Positions 8,133 to 15,994 of a stretch of 48,640 bases of DNA are shown here, in pieces. The position numbers were made by a program, and so were the translations under genes. The notes below the pieces were generated by a model, which was not told the origin of the DNA, searched no databases, and saw only the letters and a list, made by a program, of their open reading frames with translations. The stretch is from Chthonomonas calidirosea (lineage in GTDB: Bacteria; Armatimonadota; Fimbriimonadia; Fimbriimonadales; Fimbriimonadaceae): the NCBI GenBank assembly GCA_945882415.1, contig CAMCWC010000018.1:1-48640 (forward strand), in the 5' to 3' direction. Each line of letters starts with the position of its first letter. The first letter of the stretch is position 1.

Positions 8133-9737
8133 ATGAATCGTGGCTTCGCACTTTTGGCGGTTGGATTTGCCTTCGGCCTCGCGCTCTCTGGATGTAACCA
8201 GGGCGGATTTTCGGAGAAGACAAACGACAAGAAAGTCAACGTTTTCCGCTATCCGATTGTCACCTCGCCGACCAGCCTAGACCCCGCGATGGTGCAAGAC
8301 GGCGACACGATTGATGCCATCCAGCAGGTCTTCGAAGGCCTCGTAGGATTCAGTCCGGACAATAAGGTCGTCCCGATCCTTGCCGAGAAGTGGGAAGTTC
8401 AAGACAACGGAACAAGCTATGTCTTCTCCCTCAAAAAGGACCTTAAGTTCAGTTCCGGTCGCGAAGTGAAGGCGGCGGACTTTAAGAAGTGCTTTGAGCG
8501 TGCCTGCGATCCTGGGTTCAACAGCCCAACCGCCGCGACTTACCTCAGCGACATTGTCGGAGTGAAAGAGCGCTTGGCTGGAAAGGCCGATGAAGTTAAG
8601 GGCTACGAAGTCGTTGACGACTACACGATCAAAATCAAGATCGACAAGCCCCGCCCGTACTTCCTCGGAAAGCTGACTTATCCAGTCACCTTCGTTTACG
8701 ACCTCGAAAAGCTTCCGGACGCTAAGAAAGAGATGGCAACCGTGGACCAGATGGTCGGAACCGGTCCATACACCTTCGAGCAGTTCGTTCCCGAGCAGAT
8801 TCTCAAGCTTAAGGCTAACTCCGCTTACCACGGCGGTGCTCCAAAGATTGACGGCATCGAACGACCAGTTGCCAAAGACGCGGCCACGCGACTTCAGCTT
8901 TTCAAGAACAAAGAAGTGGACCTCGTTCAACTTGAGCGACAGGACATCAAGGCAATTGAGGAAGACGCCGAGCTGAAGAGCATGCTTAAGTTCTTCAACC
9001 GCCCGTCGGTTTGGTACATCGGCCTCAACGTCGATATGTACGAGCCGCTGAAGAAGCGCGAAATGCGCCAAGCCATCGCACGCGCCATTGACACCGACAA
9101 CATCGTCAAGAACGTCCTTGGCGGGGTTAACGAAAAGGCGAACGGCATTGTCCCGCCGGGCGTTTTTGGACACCGCGACAATCCAAAGCTCCTGACTTAC
9201 GATCCGAAGGCAGCTCGAGACCTCATGGCCAAGGCCGGATATCCCGAAGGGAAGGGACTTCCTGAGTTCACGATCACCTTCCGCGAAGCTCGCCCCGACA
9301 TTCAGCTCGTCGCTGCGCAGGTGGCTTCCGACCTGAAGAAGAACCTCAACATGAACGTGAAGCTCCAGACGATGGAGTGGCGCAGCTACCTTGAGAAGCA
9401 CAACAAGTCCGCGATTCCGTTCCTTCACATGCGCTGGGCGGCTGACTACCTTGACGCGGAGAACTTCCTCAGCACGCTTCTTGCCAGCTATGGGCCAGAG
9501 AACAAGCTGAATTACAAGAACCCGGCCTACGACGCGCTCACCGCCAAAGCGGATGTATCGTTGGACGAGGCTGAGCGCCAGAAACTGTACGGGGAAGCGG
9601 AAGATTTGGTACTTGACGATGCGCCTTTCATCCCGATTTACTTCCAGCGCGATGCAGAGTTGATCCGTCCACGCGTAGAAGGGCTGCGAGAGTCGGTGTT
9701 CGGCCATTTGCCGCATACCACCGTCACGCTCAAGTAA
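8133..9737 (+). CDS. Oligopeptide/dipeptide ABC transporter substrate-binding lipoprotein (SBP family 5)
   Basis: A 534-aa extracytoplasmic binding protein. The lipoprotein signal ends in the lipobox LALSGC, with the lipidated Cys at about residue 21. The SBP_bac_5 pattern is clear: an early SPTSLDPAMVQDGD, VFEGLVGF, the KKDLKFSSGREVKAADFKK region, and late QKLYGEAEDLVLDDAPFIPIYFQ. It resembles OppA-type proteins that bind peptides. No permease or ATPase genes for such a transporter are adjacent, so they must lie elsewhere. The following AraC regulator and hairpin suggest the unit ends here. Confidence 0.92.
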   Translation: MNRGFALLAVGFAFGLALSGCNQGGFSEKTNDKKVNVFRYPIVTSPTSLDPAMVQDGDTIDAIQQVFEGLVGFSPDNKVVPILAEKWEVQDNGTSYVFSLKKDLKFSSGREVKAADFKKCFERACDPGFNSPTAATYLSDIVGVKERLAGKADEVKGYEVVDDYTIKIKIDKPRPYFLGKLTYPVTFVYDLEKLPDAKKEMATVDQMVGTGPYTFEQFVPEQILKLKANSAYHGGAPKIDGIERPVAKDAATRLQLFKNKEVDLVQLERQDIKAIEEDAELKSMLKFFNRPSVWYIGLNVDMYEPLKKREMRQAIARAIDTDNIVKNVLGGVNEKANGIVPPGVFGHRDNPKLLTYDPKAARDLMAKAGYPEGKGLPEFTITFREARPDIQLVAAQVASDLKKNLNMNVKLQTMEWRSYLEKHNKSAIPFLHMRWAADYLDAENFLSTLLASYGPENKLNYKNPAYDALTAKADVSLDEAERQKLYGEAEDLVLDDAPFIPIYFQRDAELIRPRVEGLRESVFGHLPHTTVTLK

Positions 9738-9749
9738 CGACTTCTACGG

Positions 9750-10958
9750 ATGGATCGGACGACCGAGACTGAATTGCTACGTGGGGATTTCCGGCGACCG
9801 CCGGAAGGCCCCACGTTTGCCAATTCTCGGGTGTACAGCCTTTCAAATCTTCCCGGTTGGCGCAGCAATGGCGGACCGACCCGTAGCCATCCGGCTCGCA
9901 GCTTTCCCTTCACGATGGAGTGCGCCGCCCCCGCGGGTGCTCGCCGAATCCACGTCATCGGGATCTTTTGCCAATACGCCGGTAGCGGGCAGGAAGCTCC
10001 CGGCACGATGGGTGCGACGTTGCACGGAATGCAGGGCGAGAACCTCGTGTTCCGCCAGGACCTAGTTCTTGGCCAGCACTACCGAGACGCTGAGGGAGAC
10101 CCGATCCTGCAGATCAACGGCGATGGGTCGAGCCTCGAAACGGTCGGTCAAGTTGAGATCGAAGGGAAGGAGCTACAAGTGGACGCCTTGACCATTGACG
10201 TTCCCGCCGGTCTCACGTTCGACACCATCCGGATTCGAGATCTCGGTAGCCCGGCGTCGTTTACGATTTTCGATATCTTCTTCGATGCGCCGGTGCCTCA
10301 TGGCTGCCCATTCCATCGCGCCGGTGGCGGGATTCCCCTTAGCGAAGTCGCCGTTGCGCTCCGTATGGGCGACCGTGTGAAGTTTCAGCGCGCTTTCGAT
10401 CAACTCAAGGCGGCCCTCGGTAAATCGAGCAATCTTGACGAAGCCCGAGGCCAGTTGCTCACCTTCTTCGCCCTGGTAACGTCCGCTTCGCTTGAAGCCG
10501 GTGGGGGACGCGAGATGCACTGGCGCCTCTTGGATCTTGCTCGAGAACTAGAACGTAAGGGCAAAGCATCCGAGCTCGTCGAGCTTGCCCAAACTTATAT
10601 CTTTGAAGTCGCCGCGCCGATGCTTGGCGAAGCCGCCGGCCCAAGCGCCTACCTCATCGATCGCGCACTTGCTTACGTCGAGCGAAACTTTGCGCGCAAC
10701 CTGACCGACGCCATTGTCGCAGAAGAGCTTGGACTCAGCACGAGTCATTTCCGCTTCCTATTCCGACAAGCAACTGGCCAGCCGTTCCACAAATATCTCA
10801 TCGGCTTGCGGTTAGAAAAAGCTCGCCGACTGTTGGTTGAGCAAAAGATCACCGTCAGCCAAGCTGCCCGGTCTGTTGGCTTCAGCGGGCTCGCCCATTT
10901 CAGCCGCGCTTTCCAGCAACGTTTTGAGATCAGCCCATCCACCGCGAGGCGAAGCTGA
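9750..10958 (+). CDS. AraC-family transcriptional regulator with an unusual N-terminal domain
   Basis: A 402-aa protein. The C-terminal hundred residues are a standard AraC DNA-binding domain with two helix-turn-helix units (VERNFARNLTDAIVAEELGLS, then HKYLIGLRLEKARRLL and ITVSQAARSVGFSGLAHFSRAF). Residues about 40-185 look like a beta-sandwich (repeated short strands, IHVIGIFCQYAG, GLTFDTIRIRDLG) rather than the usual cupin arm. Residues about 185-295 form a helical linker with CPFH near residue 191. The ligand is unknown. The annotated ATG 9750 puts a large hairpin inside codons 10-23. A GTG at 9831 would leave the hairpin in the intergenic gap, so the start is uncertain. The stop is followed at once by the next gene. 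Confidence 0.85.
   Translation: MDRTTETELLRGDFRRPPEGPTFANSRVYSLSNLPGWRSNGGPTRSHPARSFPFTMECAAPAGARRIHVIGIFCQYAGSGQEAPGTMGATLHGMQGENLVFRQDLVLGQHYRDAEGDPILQINGDGSSLETVGQVEIEGKELQVDALTIDVPAGLTFDTIRIRDLGSPASFTIFDIFFDAPVPHGCPFHRAGGGIPLSEVAVALRMGDRVKFQRAFDQLKAALGKSSNLDEARGQLLTFFALVTSASLEAGGGREMHWRLLDLARELERKGKASELVELAQTYIFEVAAPMLGEAAGPSAYLIDRALAYVERNFARNLTDAIVAEELGLSTSHFRFLFRQATGQPFHKYLIGLRLEKARRLLVEQKITVSQAARSVGFSGLAHFSRAFQQRFEISPSTARRS
9779..9816 (+). repeat. Nested inverted repeat between the SBP gene and the AraC body
   Basis: Outer arms ACGTGGGG and CCCCACGT and inner arms TTCCGGCG and CGCCGGAA are each perfect. They are separated by symmetrical 2-nt mismatches (AT opposite GG) and a 2-nt centre. 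In RNA this gives about 16 bp of stem. TTT follows. It may be a terminator for the upstream lipoprotein gene, or an operator-like structure for the AraC gene, depending on which AraC start is real. Confidence 0.75.
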
Positions 10959-11699
10959 GTGATCGAGATCAAGAACCTCTCGCATCAATTCGGCCCGCGC
11001 CTGATCCTCGATAACATCAACCTGAACGTTCCGGTCGGCAAAGTCGCGACTATCATGGGCAGCAGCGGCGGTGGAAAAACGACCCTCCTCAAGTGCGTCT
11101 CGCGGCTCCTCACTCCCACTAACGGTGAAATCACCGTAGACGGCCTGAACGCCATTGAAGACCCTGAAGGCACCCGCCGAAAAATGGGCATGGTCTTTCA
11201 ATCGGCCGCCCTCTTCGACTTTATGACCGTGACCGAAAATGTCCTCTTCGGTGTTCGTCGTCACAAAACTGAAAAGGAGAAATCTGAAAAGGACCTTGTC
11301 GCCGAGGTTCTGGAAGATGTCGGTCTTACCCCCGATGCCGGCAAACTTATGCCGAGCGAACTCAGCGGCGGAATGCGCAAACGCGTCGGCATCGCCCGCG
11401 CCATCGCCCTTCGCCCGAAAGTGATGCTCTACGATGAACCCACGACCGGCCTTGACCCCGTCACGACCTACGTCATCGACGAACTCATGGTCCGCCTGGC
11501 CAGAACCCAGGGCATCACCACCCTCATCGTCAGCCACGACGTTAGCTCCGTCCTCCGCGTCAGTGACCAAATCGCCTTCCTTACCGGCGGAAAACTTGTC
11601 TTCGACGGAACCCCCGCAGATTTCGAGACCAGCACCCAGCCCGAAATTCAGGAGATAATCCAAAAGTCCCGCGCGACCGAGTTTGTACTCACCCACTGA
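10959..11699 (+). CDS. ABC transporter ATP-binding protein, MlaF-like
   Basis: A 246-aa ATPase subunit. It has Walker A GSSGGGKTT (about residues 34-42), signature LSGGMRKRVGIARA, and Walker B VMLYDEPTTGLDP. The LSGGMRKR form and HDVSSVLRVSDQIAFL after it are typical of the MlaF/Ttg2A group, which drives lipid trafficking between membranes together with MlaE and MlaD. Neither partner is next to it here. The GTG start directly follows the AraC stop, so the two are probably co-transcribed. This is an inference from family resemblance; an efflux or uptake role is possible. Confidence 0.85.
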   Translation: MIEIKNLSHQFGPRLILDNINLNVPVGKVATIMGSSGGGKTTLLKCVSRLLTPTNGEITVDGLNAIEDPEGTRRKMGMVFQSAALFDFMTVTENVLFGVRRHKTEKEKSEKDLVAEVLEDVGLTPDAGKLMPSELSGGMRKRVGIARAIALRPKVMLYDEPTTGLDPVTTYVIDELMVRLARTQGITTLIVSHDVSSVLRVSDQIAFLTGGKLVFDGTPADFETSTQPEIQEIIQKSRATEFVLTH

Positions 11700-11753
11700 A
11701 CATTAACCAGAATCGCGCGTTTTCCTCATTAACCGAACTACGGTGAAACAAAT

Positions 11754-12191
11754 ATGAACAAGATTCTCATCTCCGCCCTTGCTGCCGTTGCAGTTTTCGC
11801 CGTTGCTACTACCACTCTCGCCCAGGACGCCGGTCCAAAGCAGGGTCCAGGTAAGGGACAACAGGGCCGAGGCGCCCAGGCGGGACGAGGCAAGTGGATG
11901 CAGGACGTGCTCAAGCAGCTCAACCTGACCGAAGACCAGAAGAAGAAGCTCGCTGACCTTCAGAAAGGCAATGCCGAAAAAATGAAGAAGATGCGAGAAG
12001 AAATGAAGGGCAATCCAGGCGCGGGCCGCGAAAAGTTCATGGCCATGCGAAAGGAGAACGAGGACGCAATGAAGAAGATCCTCAGCAAGGACCAGTGGAC
12101 CAAGTACGAAAAGCTTCGCAAGGAAGCCATGGACAAGGCTCGAAAGGAAGGCGGCAAGCGCGGCGGCGGCAACATTCCGCCAGCGTTCTAA
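11754..12191 (+). CDS. Small exported CpxP/Spy-like protein
   Basis: A 145-aa protein with a signal peptide (MNKILISALAAVAVFAVATTTLAQ, cut near residue 23) and a Gly/Gln/Lys-rich linker. Its helical, highly charged body contains LNLTEDQKKKLADLQ, the LTxxQ motif of CpxP/Spy periplasmic chaperone-like proteins, then long Lys/Glu/Met-rich helices. It ends in a basic Gly-rich tail. Family members sense or buffer envelope stress; a metal or unfolded-protein role here is inference. The gene stands alone and its stop overlaps the convergent GNAT stop. Confidence 0.75.
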   Translation: MNKILISALAAVAVFAVATTTLAQDAGPKQGPGKGQQGRGAQAGRGKWMQDVLKQLNLTEDQKKKLADLQKGNAEKMKKMREEMKGNPGAGREKFMAMRKENEDAMKKILSKDQWTKYEKLRKEAMDKARKEGGKRGGGNIPPAF

Positions 12192-12730
12192 AGGTTAAGC
12201 ACTAACCCAAACTCGGGGCTCTCATCGGGGTCATCGCAAACGCGATCTCCCACGATGCGGGCCCCGAGGTCTATATAAAGGGCATGAGCCGCGCCAAATC
12301 GCTTGTCGGACCATATCTCCATCGCCGTCCGACCGTTTTCTTTGGCCCACTGAACCGCCGCTAGACACAGCTTCCGCGCGATCCCTTGCCGTCGCGCCCT
12401 CGGGTGTACGTATAACCGCTCCATCGAGCAATCCGTCCCCAGCACCCTCATCAATCCGGTTTCCGGCTGCTCCGAAATCAGCGGGTACAAGTCCAGAGCG
12501 AGAGTCCCTTGGATCAAGCCGTCCGTTTCGAACACCCAGAAGGGCAGCCCGGCATCCAGATAAACCTCTTGTAGGTGATACAAGTCGTAGTGGTAGTCAT
12601 CTGGATCCCACGTGAAGCTGTACTCCTCATACACCGTCTTGATGACATCAATGACCCCCGGTTGATCTTCTGCCGTCGCCATCCGGATGTTGGGAGGGGC
12701 GGAACTGGGTGAGATCTCGGGAGTAGACAT
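12188..12730 (-). CDS. GNAT-family N-acetyltransferase
   Basis: A 180-aa enzyme predicted to move an acetyl group from acetyl-CoA to an amine; the substrate is unknown. The acetyl-CoA-binding motif A is seen as MERLYVHPRARRQGIARKLC (about residues 104-123), preceded by FWVFETDGLIQGTLALDLYP. IRMATAEDQPGVIDVIKTVYEEY is the usual GNAT N-terminus. It converges on the CpxP/Spy-like gene with a 3-4 nt overlap of stops and diverges from the DUF389 gene. No specific subfamily can be named. Confidence 0.85.
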   Translation of the reverse strand: MSTPEISPSSAPPNIRMATAEDQPGVIDVIKTVYEEYSFTWDPDDYHYDLYHLQEVYLDAGLPFWVFETDGLIQGTLALDLYPLISEQPETGLMRVLGTDCSMERLYVHPRARRQGIARKLCLAAVQWAKENGRTAMEIWSDKRFGAAHALYIDLGARIVGDRVCDDPDESPEFGLVLNL

Positions 12731-12766
12731 GAGCCTCTAAGGTACTCCCTACGCACGCTCCAGATT

Positions 12767-12780
12767 TGCTACAGTGATTC
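12767..12780 (+). promoter_or_regulatory. Extended -10 promoter for the DUF389 gene
   Basis: TGC followed by TACAGT (12770-12775) is an extended -10 element. The GTG start codon follows after 5 nt, so transcription would begin at the start codon itself. No -35 hexamer is evident, which is normal for extended -10 promoters. No Shine-Dalgarno sequence is possible in the remaining 5 nt. Confidence 0.5.
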
Positions 12781-13782
12781 GTGCCTTTGGCGACCCTCCG
12801 ACCCGTCCGCCTGTCTGCCGACGACCGCGCGGCGATCATCGACGAGATAGAAGAGAATTCCGCTTCGTGTCGTCGGTACTACGTTCTAACCGTGTTGGCG
12901 TCCGTCATTGCCGCCGTCGGTTTGCTCACGAATAGCCCCGCCACCATCATCGGCGCCATGATCATCGAGCCTTCCATGGGGCCGATCTTGGGCTTGTCTC
13001 TTGGTCTCGTCCGGTTTAGAGCGGCCATGAAGCGAGTGGCCATTATCGCGCTGATCTACGGAAACTTGATCGCCTTCGTGCTTGGTTTCGTGATCGGGAG
13101 CCTCCCGCTAAATTACGGCGTAACCGCAGAAATGGCGAGCCGCGCCGCACCGACCTTCCTAGACATGGTCGTGGCCTTCGCCAGCGGGCTAGCCGGCGCA
13201 TACGGCTTCGTGAACCCACGCGTGAACCCGGCGCTCGCTGGAGTCGCCATCTCCGTAAGCCTTGCGCCACCCGTGGTCGCCAGCGGACTCTTCGCCAGCT
13301 TGGGCCATTGGGACTCTGCTGGCGGCGCGATTGTGCTCTACGCCGCCAACTTCCTCTGCATCTTGCTCGCCGCCGCCGGCGTGTTTCTCTATTACCGATT
13401 AGGCAGTCCGCGCAAGGCGGAGCGAGCCGGGATCGGCGCCTACATCGGCCAGTTCTTGCCCTACCTCGCCGTCAGCGTCGTGATCGGTTGGTTCTTAATG
13501 AACACCCTCAGCCGCCTATCCCGCGAAAGCGGGGAAGACCGAGCCATCCACGCGACGATCTCGAGTCTGAGCTTTCCGGAAGGATCAGACATCGACCCCC
13601 AAATCAAGCGGGAAGACTCTGAAGTGGAACTCACCTTCCGCGGCCCCAAACCCCCGCCCCGTGCATTCATGTCCGCCCTCCGCTCCGGAATCGAAGAGCG
13701 AGTCGCCCACTCGATCCAACTCCGCCTGAAGTGGATCCAAAGCGAAGTGTTCGAACTCAAAGACGACCCGGTGCCCAAGTAA
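12781..13782 (+). CDS. DUF389 (TIGR00341-type) membrane protein
   Basis: A 333-aa protein. A short cytoplasmic N-terminus is followed by about six hydrophobic segments (residues about 35-110 and 130-245) and a soluble C-terminal domain of about 85 residues. The DUF389 hallmark is visible in SPATIIGAMIIEPSMGPILGLSLGL and the second half ALAGVAISVSLAPPVVASGL. The family's function is not established to my knowledge. The GTG start is supported by the promoter placement and by the in-frame region upstream belonging to the divergent GNAT gene. It is followed 18 nt later by the Nudix gene. Confidence 0.87.
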   Translation: MPLATLRPVRLSADDRAAIIDEIEENSASCRRYYVLTVLASVIAAVGLLTNSPATIIGAMIIEPSMGPILGLSLGLVRFRAAMKRVAIIALIYGNLIAFVLGFVIGSLPLNYGVTAEMASRAAPTFLDMVVAFASGLAGAYGFVNPRVNPALAGVAISVSLAPPVVASGLFASLGHWDSAGGAIVLYAANFLCILLAAAGVFLYYRLGSPRKAERAGIGAYIGQFLPYLAVSVVIGWFLMNTLSRLSRESGEDRAIHATISSLSFPEGSDIDPQIKREDSEVELTFRGPKPPPRAFMSALRSGIEERVAHSIQLRLKWIQSEVFELKDDPVPK

Positions 13783-13800
13783 GTCGGGTACCGTGTCGCG

Positions 13801-14250
13801 ATGCCAAACCGACCCAATATCACATCCATCCGCGCATACGCGATCATCATCGAATCGGGTCGGATGCTGCTCTGTCGGTTGTCCGAAGACTCGTTAGACC
13901 CCGGGTTGTGGACCCTCCCCGGCGGTGGCGGTGAATTCGGCGAATCACCCGAGGAAACCTGTCACCGTGAAGTTCAAGAAGAAACTGGCTTGCAAGTAAA
14001 GCTAGAGCCACGTCCGTGGGTGATCTCGAAGCTGTGGGAAAACCCCGATAGCCGCATCAATTCGGTCAGATTCTTTTACTTAGCCAAGGTCGTTGGCGGC
14101 GATTTGCGTGCCGAGATCAACGGCTCTACCGATGTCGCAGAATGGGTGCCGCTCTCAGAATTGCCAAACCTCTGGCTGGCAGATACCGTCCAGTTCGCAC
14201 TCTCTGTAACAGAAGTCGCCGCGGCAGAACTAAACCCAACATCCTGTTGA
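13801..14250 (+). CDS. Nudix hydrolase
   Basis: A 149-aa enzyme that cleaves nucleoside-diphosphate-linked compounds. The Nudix box is clear: GGGGEFGESPEETCHREVQEETGL at about residues 40-63, with the metal-binding REVQEE. ADP-ribose, a modified nucleotide or another substrate cannot be told apart from sequence. It begins at ATG 13801, 18 nt after the DUF389 stop. TACCGT at 13789-13794 could be an own -10 box, but this is weak. tRNA-Lys lies 34 nt downstream with its own promoter. Confidence 0.9.
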   Translation: MPNRPNITSIRAYAIIIESGRMLLCRLSEDSLDPGLWTLPGGGGEFGESPEETCHREVQEETGLQVKLEPRPWVISKLWENPDSRINSVRFFYLAKVVGGDLRAEINGSTDVAEWVPLSELPNLWLADTVQFALSVTEVAAAELNPTSC

Positions 14251-14275
14251 GTCCCGGATTCAAATCGGGTATATT
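14247..14275 (+). promoter_or_regulatory. Sigma-70-type promoter of tRNA-Lys
   Basis: TTGAGT (14247-14252) and TATATT (14270-14275) are separated by exactly 17 nt. Transcription would begin near 14282, about three nt before the mature tRNA 5' end. Confidence 0.7.
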
Positions 14276-14284
14276 TTCCTGCAC

Positions 14285-14550
<266 letters not shown>

Positions 14551-14561
14551 GATTTAAATTG

Positions 14562-14592
14562 AAAGTGCCTCGCATAACGCGAGGCACTTTTT
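14562..14592 (+). terminator. Intrinsic terminator of the tRNA-Lys transcript
   Basis: A perfect 12-bp stem AAAGTGCCTCGC / GCGAGGCACTTT with loop ATAAC is followed by more T (TTTTTGTGTTTTG). The A-rich left flank could also let it act on the minus-strand transcript. Confidence 0.9.
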
Positions 14593-14656
14593 GTGTTTTG
14601 CAGTCCGTACTACTCCGGCTCCATGGCGGCCGACTCGGTTCCTTCGGAGCGAGGAT

Positions 14657-15994
14657 TCATCGAGTCGGTTCGACAATCAGCACCCAATCTGTCTTAGCTT
14701 GCGGTGGCGTGAAGGCGACGGATGCACCCGTCGCGACCGTTAGCGATCGACCAGCTTTGCCGGTGCGAGGGTCAAACCATTGGGCCCTGACTCGGCCAAA
14801 GCTAACTCGGCCAGAGCTAATTAGCCTTGTGTCGAGCTGGAATGCGGAGCCCGTTGGTGTGTAAACCATGGCCCATTTTCCGTTACGATCTCGCAGGGCA
14901 GCAAGGTGATCGTTCGGTGTATCCGGATTCGGTGAGACAATCAGACTATTGTCGGGTACCCGAGAAACCGGACTGTGCGATTCGATAAGCCGACGCAGGT
15001 AGCCCATTTGCTGTGATCCGGGCAGTTTAAGCGCTTCTCGCCATGGAATTCCTACCGTCCAGTGTGCCTTGCCCGCGCCTACGGTGTGGAACTCGTACAC
15101 TTCGCAGGCCCCGTAGGTGTGTCCTGCCGCACCCGAAAAAACGCTTTGATAGGCTTGACGTCGAACATCGTAGGCATTGATGATGCGGACGCCGGGGCCA
15201 TTTGGTACGAGCGCGTTCGTAATGTTTTCGTAGGCGGCTTCGCCGTCCAGCACGGGTTTAGTTGGCGTCTTTCCGTAGTCGCCGACGGTCAGTTGATACG
15301 CCGGAAGGTCAGCGTTATGGCCCGATTGCAGCATATTAAAATCCAACCAGGGATCGGCGTGGAAGAATCGCGACGAACTCTGTCCTCCCGCCGGATGATG
15401 GGTCATGAGCTGATCGGCCCGTCCAGAACTGCGTTCTAGCTCAGCCGCGAACGCCCGGATGATGTCAGCCCATCCGTTCGGCCACCGATCGGCACCTAAG
15501 AGCCAGAACATCTGCCGCTTGCCAAACCGGCCAGCGAGATACCGTGCGTACGCTTCATGTTTGCCCACTTCTTCCGGACCCGGCTCTGGGAGTCCAGAGA
15601 GCCAGAATGGAACGACGGCCGGATACAGATTGTGCCGCTCGATTCGGTCAAGTACCTTTTCGACATGATCGAAATAGCGCGGATTTGGTCGAGCCATATC
15701 GTCATCTAAGTACGGCTTTTCACCAGACAGGTTCCCATTTCGACGTGCGTCCCACGGCACGAGAATGAGCTGGATAACGTTGAAGCCCTTTCGTTTCCGA
15801 TCGGCAAGATACTCATCGATCTCTTTCAACGTGAGACGGGTTGTCATGGTCCATCCCGTGTCGGCCAGCCAGAAGAACGGCTTGCCGCCCGCCGTTTCAA
15901 AGTTGCGCCGGTCTGGGCTGATACGAATGGGCGCTAGCTGCGCGGGTGCAACCGCAGCAGCGGCCAACAGAGCAATGGTGGATGTGATTTTCAT
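14657..15994 (-). CDS. Exported DUF4038 / GH140-like glycoside hydrolase
   Basis: A 445-aa protein. A signal peptide ([19 protein letters not shown]) precedes a TIM-barrel-like DUF4038 domain. Visible signatures are [52 protein letters not shown] and [10 protein letters not shown]. The C-terminal 90 residues ([12 protein letters not shown] ... [13 protein letters not shown]) match the small beta-domain common in this family. Characterised relatives include apiosidases acting on pectin side chains; the substrate here is unknown. ATG 15994 is chosen for the AAGGAG upstream and the signal peptide, though the frame is open further upstream. It overlaps the GH95 stop by 4 nt, forming an operon. 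Confidence 0.85.
   Translation of the reverse strand: MKITSTIALLAAAAVAPAQLAPIRISPDRRNFETAGGKPFFWLADTGWTMTTRLTLKEIDEYLADRKRKGFNVIQLILVPWDARRNGNLSGEKPYLDDDMARPNPRYFDHVEKVLDRIERHNLYPAVVPFWLSGLPEPGPEEVGKHEAYARYLAGRFGKRQMFWLLGADRWPNGWADIIRAFAAELERSSGRADQLMTHHPAGGQSSSRFFHADPWLDFNMLQSGHNADLPAYQLTVGDYGKTPTKPVLDGEAAYENITNALVPNGPGVRIINAYDVRRQAYQSVFSGAAGHTYGACEVYEFHTVGAGKAHWTVGIPWREALKLPGSQQMGYLRRLIESHSPVSRVPDNSLIVSPNPDTPNDHLAALRDRNGKWAMVYTPTGSAFQLDTRLISSGRVSFGRVRAQWFDPRTGKAGRSLTVATGASVAFTPPQAKTDWVLIVEPTR

Noticed and set aside
8277-9716. 479-aa antisense ORF on the minus strand of the peptide-binding protein gene
   Set aside because: It fully overlaps a well-supported gene; its composition mirrors the sense codons and no domain is seen.
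10812-11696. 294-aa antisense ORF opposite the AraC and MlaF-like genes
   Set aside because: It covers the coding regions of two clear genes; Gly/Asp-rich shadow.
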